Below are positions 1 to 5,296 of a DNA stretch of 5,296 bases, piece by piece; position 1 is the first letter of the stretch, and each line of letters starts with the position of its first letter. Source of the DNA: CALNYZ01 sp942490945 (GTDB lineage: Bacteria > Pseudomonadota > Gammaproteobacteria > UBA6429 > Thiohalophilaceae); assembly GCA_942490945.1 (NCBI GenBank), contig CALNYZ010000045.1, positions 1 through 5,296 of the forward strand, given 5' to 3'. The notes under the pieces are model-generated. The model was not told the origin of the DNA. It searched no databases and saw only the letters and a program-made list of their open reading frames with translations. A program made the position numbers and the translations under genes.

Positions 1-64
1 ACATTCAAGACATTACATTATTTGAGCTAGAATAATGCCGTTAACATTGTGAAGTTGGGAATTC
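1..64. other. Short leading stretch with no gene
   Basis: I see no gene in these bases. A TAGAAT hexamer (about 29-34) resembles a -10 box for the gene starting at 65, but the hexamer 18 nt upstream (TTCAAG, 5-10) is a poor -35, so I do not call a promoter. A GGGA just before the ATG at 65 is at best a weak ribosome binding site. Confidence 0.3.
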
Positions 65-678
65 ATGAGCGAACAATTTGATTCGTTACAGTGGGTACAA
101 GACATCGACGATCTTTACAATTCTATATCAGTGGATGGACATTCGTTATCCCGGGAATAGAGCGTCCAACTACATTAAGAGAGCTTCTGAAAACCACCAC
201 AATGACTTAGCGATACTCGTAAGACAAATCCCCTGATTCGTTATATATGTATTATCATCAGTGTTATGCGGTGAAATATCACTACCTGCTGTCTATGTCG
301 GATATTTTATTGCTACAGTAGGCGATACGATCAAATACACAGCAGATAATCCTACACCCAATGAAATTATCGGTGGAGCTATACGGGTAGTGTCTCGATG
401 TTTGGTAGCAATGGTCGGAGGCGGAAAGTTTCTGATTCACCTTGATCACAAAGTCGAGTCCTTTCCTATGACTTCTACCTACTTTTTCGGCAGTAGCGAA
501 TCACAAATATCATTATGATAGCCAACGGCAGCCAGTCTATTTTGTTGCACCATCATTTTATGAATTTTTGGAGCGGTTGCTAGCGGATTTCAAAGCATTT
601 GTGACAGGTGCGCCTGATTGGCAATATATCGTTAATTCCCTGCCCTGTGACAGCATATCAGGCAGTTATTCGTCATAA
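65..678 (+). pseudogene. Frameshifted SMI1/KNR4 (SUKH)-like protein gene
   Basis: This is a gene of about 200 codons that can be followed only by switching frame. Segments in order: ATG at 65 (MSEQFDSLQWV); frame of 151 onward (PGIERPTTLRELLKT); around 205-233 (LAILVRQIP); 232-266 (PDSLYMYYHQC); 264-507 (GEISLPAVYVGYF, then GGGKFLIHLDHKVESFPM, YFFGSSESQ); and 508-678 (YHYDSQRQPVYFVAP, then FYEFLERLLADFKAF), ending at TAA 676-678. The order of an N-terminal 'RP-T...LRELL', an 'IPDSL-x-YYHQ-x-G' turn, a glycine-rich 'GGGKFLIH', then 'PVYFVAPSFYEFLERLL' fits the SMI1/KNR4 (SUKH) fold. Bacterial members of that family are often immunity proteins for secreted toxins, but I see no toxin here, so the role is unknown. 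The family call is by eye and moderate. Its end overlaps, tail to tail, the restored end of the minus-strand VWA gene. The shifts near 150 and 231 lie in C runs, so sequencing error is possible. Confidence 0.5.
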
Positions 679-2568
679 AACACAGGCACTGAAAAGGGCA
701 AACGCTTTTCTCTTTGGCACAAGATAGGCATGGTCGCGCCCACCTTTGATCGTCAGACGGTCACATTCAGTATCGGTAATGATCAAGATAGGACCATTAT
801 CTGGGAAGTCTTCGGCTTGTTCCAGCAAACGTATCCCCGGCATCAACACCGTACCCCCGCGCCCCTTCACGCGCACACGGTTGGCAATATCTTCCGGTGA
901 CATATAACCTTCATCATAAGCATGAGCATCACAGAACACGACCCGCACATGAGGTACATCGCGTGCAATTGCATAACTGGCACTGACCCCAAAGCCTTTG
1001 CCAACAGTGGGCGATTCATCGATCCTGATGTATCGAGCACCACGCCAAATGTACGCGACATCTCATCCAATGGTCGTTTGACATAATGTGGGACGCGGAA
1101 TATCAGGTGTTGATGCTTGCCGACGACTGGGACGGGCATAGGTACGATACGTTTCCAATGGTGGGAAATGTGCATCAAACCACTTCGCCAATTCAATATC
1201 CCATGGGATTGGTGGTCGCCCAACAGCCATAATTTCCTCGATCAAGCCAGCAGGGATTGTGCCGCGCGCAGTAGAACAATGATACTGAAATCCCTGTGCC
1301 AACGCCCGCCGATAGAAGTCATCCAATGTCATACCATCGCCTGTTGCCCACCAGCCGGGAATACTGCCGTCCAGTATGTAGCAGCCACCCTTACCGCGAA
1401 ATGTCGTGAATGACCGATACAACTTGCGCTTGATTGATGGACGTTTGCGATACATGCGCATGTCTGTTGTGATCTTGTCATAGATAGCTTCGGCATTTAA
1501 GCCCTTGAGATCAGGATCATACAACAGACCAAACTTCGGCATTGTCCCGACCTGCATCTCAACCAGCCATTCATTGATGACATAATCACAGGCAACATTC
1601 CACAAAAACGGGTCACGTCCCTGACGGCGCGCATGATGACGCAGTGCAACATGCAACAACTCGTGTGCCATCACAAAGCGGAATTCATCCTCGCGTTGTT
1701 GTTTGTCCCATGAATCATCAAACGCTGCCGGATTGAAATAGATATTTCCGGCTTCGGCATCAACAGCTGCTACACTGATGTTCATTTGCTGACAGATTCG
1801 CGGGTCTTCAATCACTTTGAATGCAACAGCCAACGTCTGAACAACGGGAAGTGATTCAGAAACCGTGCTTTGGTACGTTCGCTATCACTATCGAGTTTTT
1901 TTGCGCTCGGTATTATGCACTCCACTGACATCCAATACGACATGCGCCACAGCATTCGCCAGCCCGCGCCCGAACAACGCTTCCCAATCGGGTACTTGAT
2001 TATTCCACCATTTGCGTTCTGGCTCGAATATGATGTCTTCTTGCCAACTCGCAGCCGTTGTATAAATCTGCAAATTTTCATTTAGGTTGCTTTTGAGCAA
2101 TTGCGTATACAATTTATCTTCGTCGCGTGTACCAGAATCAATTGGTAAATCCATTGCTTCGGGACGTTTGCCGAATTTGAATTCCTGCAAGAAACATGCC
2201 ACCACCCGATCACAGGCAATATTCCAGCGCAGTGAATCGTCATGCACACGGAAGTGACCCAAACCCAGATGCAACAGACAATGCGCCAGTATATACATCC
2301 ACTCGTCAGGCTCTAATAGTTGATGCGGATTGACATGAATATCGCCGTTATTGGTTACAACCGCATAACCATCGGGCGTACACAGATTGTCATCATATTG
2401 ACTGCGATTGAACAGACAGGTACGCGCTAATGGGCTAAAGAGGGGATGAGCATAAACCCGCATGTACCCCTCTTGGTATTTGTCAAATGCTTCTTGATGC
2501 CATTGTTTGCCTCGCTTGCCTTTTGGAATATGGTTGGTGTAGAATTTCTTCTTAGGTTTTTTGCTCAT
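666..2568 (-). pseudogene. Tandem metallopeptidase-like + VWA domain protein (DUF2201-like), interrupted by frameshifts
   Basis: The restored product is about 630 residues. It starts at ATG 2568 (MSKKPKKKFY), with a GAGGA Shine-Dalgarno sequence inside the end of the ATPase gene, which it overlaps by 17 nt. The first domain (residues about 40-200) has the degenerate motif HCLLHLGLGHF (HCLLH codons 2269-2283) and WNIACDRVV. The second (from about 1833) has HELLHVALRHHARR (HELLH at 1651-1665) and WNVACDYVINEW, the putative zinc-peptidase pattern of DUF2201-type proteins. The C-terminal VWA domain has DTSGSM (1017-1034), GRGGTVL and ILIITDTECD, typical of a metal-ion-dependent adhesion site. Single-base shifts occur at an A7 run (1896-1902), about 1833-1838, about 1088-1090, a G4 run (987-990) and an A4 run (706-709). 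Correcting them gives a continuous protein ending LPFSVPVFYDE at 666-668. As written, only the first domain (2568-1888) is translated. Likely a cytoplasmic partner of the adjacent MoxR ATPase; its substrate is unknown. Confidence 0.75.
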
Positions 2569-3614
2569 TGATATTCCTCACCAATCGTGGCAAATCACGC
2601 ACAATTTCGACCATAAACCAATCTGCAAGTTGATCATCTGAACCTTCGCCACTGACAACCATCTGCGCCATTTCGAGGCTGATACGCGCCAATTGTGTTA
2701 GCTGTGCTTTGGCTGCATATGCTAAATCTTTCTGATCAGCCGTTGCTTTCCGTTTATTTTCGGGCAATTCACGCACCAGATGGGCACGGAAAGATTGCGC
2801 TAGAAAATACAGAATATCGCGTTCTTCGGGCTTATTGGGCCAATGAGCATCCCCTTTGAGAATGTCATTGATGCGATAATCACTACGGGTCTGACGTACA
2901 AACGCCTTAAATTGTTGGGCGTGATTTGGTGATAGCAAACCATATGCCAGTGCTTCGACCCAATCATCAGTGATCGTATCGCCAAACTGATACAGTGTAT
3001 CGCTCAACATATGCCATGAACGCGGTGTCGAAAAGGGTGCTTCATGTTTTGGTGGCTGACTCCACAGGTGATCAGGACGTATTTTGATATAGTCGATCAC
3101 CAAGTGGTGAATCTCATTATCATATGCCCATGATAGCCAATCGCGATGGGATGCTTTGAGTTGAATGTGTACCATCCGATTGAGCAATGCTGACGACATT
3201 GGTTTAACGATTGCATTATCTTGCGCGCGATTCCCAGCACCAATGATAATACTACCGTCAGGCAAGTGATACTCACCGATACGCCGTTCATGGATCAGGC
3301 TATAGAATGCTTTTTGCACATCATGAGAACACGCATTGAGTTCATCCAAAAACAAACAATACGGTTCATCGCGCGCAATCATACTCGGCGGGCAAAAGCG
3401 GCTCACACCATCGACAATCTGCGGCACACCAATCAAATCTTCTGGTGCAAGTTGACTGCCTAACAGTGAGACACAATCTAGCCCGACCAGATGGGCGAAG
3501 TGTTCGACCAGTGCAGACTTCCCGATACCCGGTGCACCCCAGATAAATACGGGGCGAATGATTGCAACATTCAGCAGAAAATCGACAAGTTGTGATTGTG
3601 TAATTGTTTAACAT
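2552..3614 (-). CDS. MoxR-type AAA+ ATPase (frameshift just after start)
   Basis: The product is a cytoplasmic ATPase of about 353 residues, the usual length for MoxR-type proteins. Visible motifs in the corrected numbering are Walker A GAPGIGKS (residues 26-33, codons 3515-3538), Walker B CLFLDELNA, a sensor-1-like stretch SIIIGAGNRAQDNA, and an arginine-finger region SSALLNRMVHIQL. The C-terminal part is helical and hydrophilic. MoxR ATPases usually work with a VWA-domain partner as chaperone-like remodelers, and that partner is the overlapping downstream gene. The ATG at 3614 is preferred over the ATG at 3620 because it lies 9 nt from AGGAGA (3624-3629), versus 3 nt. From either ATG the frame is wrong after a few codons: one A too many in 3607-3612 (TTAAACA). 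Removing it gives MLTITQSQLVDFLLNV joined to the long open frame. As written, translation in the correct frame could begin only at a rare ATT near 3606 or at TTG 3436, which would lose Walker A. Family call is confident; whether the gene works is not. Confidence 0.85.
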
Positions 3615-3616
3615 AT

Positions 3617-3724
3617 TCATAATTCTCCTACATCATAATCTATTTGAGTTAACAGGGTGGCACGATGACACAAACACGGTTGCCATCGCATGATATGAAA
3701 TGGTTGTCTATGTCTCGGTTGCAT
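3617..3724 (-). CDS. Possible 35-aa leader peptide upstream of the ATPase gene
   Basis: A small ORF starts at ATG 3724 (MQPRHRQPFHIM) and ends at TGA 3617-3619 after DYDVGEL. It has a full AAGGAG Shine-Dalgarno sequence (3732-3737) with ideal 7-nt spacing, lies about 30 nt downstream of the predicted start of transcription, and its stop overlaps the ATG at 3620 as ATGA, the arrangement seen in translational coupling. The peptide is basic and rich in Arg, His and Gln, with no membrane segment or recognised domain. It may be a leader peptide that controls entry of ribosomes into the ATPase gene, a small protein, or a chance ORF in the 5' untranslated region. A 24-codon ORF on the other strand (3664-3738) competes but has weaker signals. 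Confidence 0.4.
   Translation of the reverse strand: MQPRHRQPFHIMRWQPCLCHRATLLTQIDYDVGEL
3624..3629 (-). promoter_or_regulatory. Ribosome binding site deciding the ATPase start
   Basis: AGGAGA on the minus strand. It sits 9 nt before the ATG at 3614 but only 3 nt before the ATG at 3620, which favours 3614 as the ATPase start. It lies within the last codons of the 35-codon leader ORF, so translation of that ORF would pass directly over it. Confidence 0.6.
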
Positions 3725-3734
3725 GTGTTAACTC
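3646..3734 (-). repeat. 9-bp inverted repeat GAGTTAACA / TGTTAACTC around the leader ORF
   Basis: GAGTTAACA (3646-3654) and its exact complement TGTTAACTC (3726-3734) are 71 nt apart. On the minus-strand transcript the 5' arm overlaps the Shine-Dalgarno sequence of the leader ORF and the 3' arm lies near its end, about 17 nt before the ATPase ribosome binding site. Each arm contains the palindrome GTTAAC, so they could also be two copies of a protein-binding site. The match is exact, but the function is inference. Confidence 0.4.
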
Positions 3735-3737
3735 CTT
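3732..3737 (-). promoter_or_regulatory. Strong Shine-Dalgarno sequence of the leader ORF
   Basis: AAGGAG on the minus strand, 7 nt upstream of ATG 3724. This is the best ribosome binding site in the window and the main reason to take the 35-codon ORF seriously. Its 3' half overlaps one arm of the GTTAAC inverted repeat, so pairing of the arms could hide it. Confidence 0.5.
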
Positions 3738-3761
3738 AACTATGATATAGATGACATTACC

Positions 3762-3790
3762 ATTAAACAGCATTAAAGGTTTATTGTCAA
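3762..3790 (-). promoter_or_regulatory. Sigma-70-like promoter of the MoxR/VWA operon
   Basis: On the minus strand, TTGACA (3785-3790, perfect -35) is followed after exactly 17 nt by TTTAAT (3762-3767, 5 of 6 matches to the -10 consensus). Transcription would start near 3755 and run leftward through the 35-codon ORF, the ATPase and the metallopeptidase-VWA gene. No other gene start lies between it and the ATPase, so the assignment is natural. It lies about 200 bp from the transposase start, probably outside the insertion element. Confidence 0.6.
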
Positions 3791-3816
3791 CTTTTATGAC
3801 CCTATATGAACTTTTA
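3789..3816 (-). repeat. Direct repeat TAAAAGTT at 20-bp spacing, overlapping the -35 box
   Basis: On the minus strand TAAAAGTT occurs at 3809-3816 and 3789-3796, exactly 20 bp start to start. The proximal copy runs into the -35 box (its final TT is the start of TTGACA). Two copies on one DNA face about two helical turns apart, ending at -35, is the usual layout of an activator or repressor site. The region is AT-rich, so chance cannot be excluded. Confidence 0.4.
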
Positions 3817-3831
3817 CAAGATAGAGTATCG

Positions 3832-3849
3832 CATGCGCTATTGCGTATG
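3832..3849. other. Small stem-loop CATGCGC-TATT-GCGTATG
   Basis: Seven-base arms (3832-3838 and 3843-3849) pair with one G-T wobble around a TATT loop. No T-run follows on either strand, so it is not a typical intrinsic terminator. It lies between the operon promoter and the insertion element, and may be an end structure of the element or a chance feature. Confidence 0.25.
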
Positions 3850-3942
3850 AATAAAAATGTAAAGTCTCGAAAGAAATTGGATTTTCATAGGGGCGATACC
3901 CGTGTGTTGATAGCCATCAGGTTAAAGGTTAATTGATTGAGA

Positions 3943-3994
3943 TGACATGGTATGCTCAAGTTAAGACCAATTAACGAAAGAGCAGACCATGTCA
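3943..3994 (+). promoter_or_regulatory. Inverted repeat covering the transposase start codon
   Basis: Arms 3943-3957 (TGACATGGTATGCTC) and 3980-3994 (GAGCAGACCATGTCA) pair at 14 of 15 positions with one A-G mismatch around a 22-nt loop. The right arm contains ATG 3989-3991, and the weak Shine-Dalgarno AAAGAG is at its edge. In RNA this stem would hide the start codon. IS10 and IS50 of the same family use such stems to block transposase translation from transcripts that enter from outside. A second pair, GTTAATTG (3928-3935) with CAATTAAC (3968-3975), crosses this stem and could form an alternative fold or a pseudoknot. Confidence 0.6.
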
Positions 3995-5296
3995 CCTACT
4001 CAGTCTAATGCAATTCAAGAAAAATGGCACTACACATTGACCGAATTAGTTCAACAAGCAGAATATGTAGCGCAGAGTAGTCAGAGAACACGAAATATGA
4101 GTGTTGAACAATTTGTGCAAACCTTGGTTTTGGGGTGTTTAGACTCCGAACCGGTGAGTTTGAGATTGTGGAGTGAAGTAGCCAGTGATCTAGGATGTGA
4201 AATAACGACCAGTAGCATTGATGAGCGATTGACAGATCGTGCTGTGATGCTGTTATATCAGGTGCTTCAATTAAGTATCCAGCATCAAATCACAGTGCCT
4301 GATATACCTGTGGAACAGTTACAAGCGTTTAAACGACTGGTAATCTATGATGGAACAGAAGTGGCTGTACCGCCAATATTACGCAAGACCTTTCGAGCCA
4401 AACATGATAATGGTGAGGGGCAATTGAAATTACAAGTCGGTTATGATTATCTCAATGCTCAATTACAGAGTTTGACGGTGTATGAGAGTGTTGTGCCCGA
4501 TCAGAAAGATACGCAATTACTCGCACAAGCCGTCGCTGATGTTTTACTCGTTTTCGATTTAGGTTACTTTGACCAAACCCTGTTTGCCAAGATGATTCAG
4601 CGAGGAGCTTACTTTGTGACCCGGTATCAGTCGCAAACGGGACTCTATGATATACAATCACGAGAGCTGATTGATCTCGTCACCTGCCTTGAACATACAC
4701 AGGGGGATTGGTTTGAGCTAACATGTCGGCTTGGAGCAGTTGAGAAAGTTGCGATGCGCATAGTGGCACGACGCGTGTCCCAATCCGAGTCAGAGAAGCG
4801 ACGACGACAAGTCAAACGTAAAGCACGACAAAACGGTTATACCGCTTCTCAACGGAGTTTGATGCTGTGTGATTGGGAAATCATCATCACCAATTTGTCA
4901 CGGGATTGGACGGCGCAACAAATTTTAGATTTGTATCGTGTACGCTGGCAAATTGAACTGGTGTTTAAATCTTGGAAATCTTATCTGAAGTTACTGGACT
5001 ATGGCTATTGGCGAGCTGAACGGGTCTTGTGTCAGTTGTATGCTACGCTCATTGGAGCCGTGTTGACTCAGGCAACCTTTGCCGCTGTGAGATATACCAT
5101 GTCCGAAGCGAGTTTATTTAAGGTATTTAGAATTGTTCAACGACGGATTCCCGACCTGCTACGCATTATTCAGCGTAATTGGTGGGGAATCGGTCAGTGG
5201 TCATATAATCTTAGACAGCGAATTGTCAAATTTGGTCAACAACAGAACCTTGAGACATCCCCTTCATCTTTACGACGATTAATTAATTGGGGCTTA
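3989..5296 (+). CDS. IS4-family transposase (3' end outside window)
   Basis: The frame is open for 436 codons from ATG 3989 to the window edge with no stop; most relatives end near this length, so only a few residues are probably missing. The DDE catalytic residues appear to be D121 (VIYDGTEV), D190 (VFDLGYFD) and E323. The IS4 signature YREK is exact: Y316, R319, E323 and K330 in YRVRWQIELVFKSWK. A basic stretch at about 260-282 (EKRRRQVKRKARQ) may contact DNA. The protein cuts and pastes the element by recognising its terminal repeats. The ribosome binding site is weak (AAAGAG, 6 nt from ATG) and lies in the edge of a stem that includes the start codon, so low expression is expected. The frame is clean, unlike the genes to the left. 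An ATG start is chosen because the protein begins like full-length family members and no better start with a ribosome binding site is seen upstream. Confidence 0.9.
   Translation, partial: MSPTQSNAIQEKWHYTLTELVQQAEYVAQSSQRTRNMSVEQFVQTLVLGCLDSEPVSLRLWSEVASDLGCEITTSSIDERLTDRAVMLLYQVLQLSIQHQITVPDIPVEQLQAFKRLVIYDGTEVAVPPILRKTFRAKHDNGEGQLKLQVGYDYLNAQLQSLTVYESVVPDQKDTQLLAQAVADVLLVFDLGYFDQTLFAKMIQRGAYFVTRYQSQTGLYDIQSRELIDLVTCLEHTQGDWFELTCRLGAVEKVAMRIVARRVSQSESEKRRRQVKRKARQNGYTASQRSLMLCDWEIIITNLSRDWTAQQILDLYRVRWQIELVFKSWKSYLKLLDYGYWRAERVLCQLYATLIGAVLTQATFAAVRYTMSEASLFKVFRIVQRRIPDLLRIIQRNWWGIGQWSYNLRQRIVKFGQQQNLETSPSSLRRLINWGL

Larger units (their letters stand above)
3773..3935 (+). repeat. Direct repeat TTAAAGGTTWATTG, 149 bp apart
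   Basis: TTAAAGGTTTATTG (3773-3786) and TTAAAGGTTAATTG (3922-3935) match at 13 of 14 positions. The first lies in the spacer of the operon promoter and the second just before the transposase hairpin. GATGACAT also occurs twice, at 3750-3757 and 3941-3948. They may be traces of an insertion event or chance matches in AT-rich DNA. Confidence 0.3.
3891..5296 (+). mobile_element. IS4-family insertion sequence, right end beyond window
   Basis: The intact transposase with the IS4 YREK signature defines the element. Its left end is not certain: the GGGCGATACC stretch at 3891-3900 is my best guess, and any point from about 3820 to 3940 is possible. Terminal inverted repeats and target duplications cannot be checked because the right end lies outside the window. 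The element is head-to-head with the MoxR/VWA operon and has apparently not cut its promoter. The clean transposase frame, beside frameshifted neighbours, suggests a recent arrival or better read coverage of a multicopy sequence. Confidence 0.6.

Noticed and set aside
600..680. Intrinsic terminator between the convergent genes
   Set aside because: No GC-rich stem followed by a T-run could be found on either strand.
1117..1413. Plus-strand ORF opposite the metallopeptidase domain
   Set aside because: It is antisense to a strongly conserved domain and has no recognisable protein features.
1896..1902. A7 run as a programmed frameshift site
   Set aside because: A slippery A7 is tempting, but the needed change is the equivalent of dropping one A (+1), a second shift is needed about 65 nt later, and further shifts lack such sites. 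Sequence error or mutation is simpler.
1870..2085. Plus-strand ORF opposite the first peptidase-like domain
   Set aside because: Antisense shadow; the minus-strand frame carries the conserved motifs.
3664..3738. A 24-codon plus-strand ORF (MTQTRLPSHD start) opposite the leader ORF
   Set aside because: Its ribosome binding site is weaker, it faces away from any gene it could lead into, and it is probably the antisense shadow of the minus-strand leader ORF.
3751..3936. A 61-codon plus-strand ORF between the operon promoter and the transposase
   Set aside because: It has no ribosome binding site, runs across the predicted promoter and the probable element end, and matches no family I know.
4452..4661. 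Minus-strand 69-codon ORF inside the transposase
   Set aside because: It lies opposite the catalytic core of the transposase, and its composition looks like reverse-strand translation.
1..5296. CRISPR array, tRNA or rRNA
   Set aside because: No regularly spaced repeats, cloverleaf-like sequences or conserved rRNA segments were seen.

Overview
The window shows bacterial chromosomal DNA of moderate, slightly AT-rich composition. A MoxR-type AAA+ ATPase is paired with a large metallopeptidase-like/von Willebrand A (VWA) protein, next to an IS4-family insertion sequence. This suits a large, gene-rich environmental bacterium such as a Chloroflexota, actinobacterial or cyanobacterial member. That placement is only an impression from protein style; no rRNA, tRNA or other marker gene is present.

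Layout. (1) 65-678, plus strand: a broken gene resembling the SMI1/KNR4 (SUKH) family, readable only by joining about six frame segments. (2) 666-2568, minus strand: a broken gene for a protein of about 630 residues with two tandem metallopeptidase-like domains (first degenerate, HCLLH; second canonical, HELLH) and a C-terminal VWA domain with a DTSGSM MIDAS motif. Five single-base shifts interrupt it, all in its last two thirds. Its stop overlaps the end of the SUKH-like gene tail to tail. (3) 2552-3614, minus strand: the MoxR-type ATPase, with Walker A GAPGIGKS and Walker B LFLDEL. It is open except for one extra base just after the start codon, and it overlaps the next gene by 17 nt. (4) 3617-3724, minus strand: a possible 35-codon leader ORF with a strong Shine-Dalgarno site and an ATGA overlap into the ATPase gene region. 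(5) 3762-3790: a near-consensus sigma-70-type promoter firing leftward (TTGACA, 17 nt, TTTAAT), with an 8-bp direct repeat overlapping its -35 box. (6) About 3890 to the window end, plus strand: an IS4-family element whose transposase (3989 onward, 436 codons seen, no stop yet) is intact and carries D121, D190, E323 and the YREK signature. A strong imperfect inverted repeat covers its start codon.

Working model. The promoter, leader ORF, ATPase and metallopeptidase-VWA gene look like one leftward operon. In MoxR/VWA systems the ATPase is thought to remodel or load a target through the VWA partner; here the partner also carries a potential zinc protease centre. The most informative observations are the tandem dead/live peptidase architecture, the regulatory layout between the operon and the IS, the hairpin over the transposase start, and the uneven frameshift distribution: about ten between 1 and 1900, one near 3610, none in 1903-3605 or in the transposase. 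Most of the shifts can be repaired by changing a short homopolymer by one base, so sequencing or assembly error must be weighed against true gene decay.
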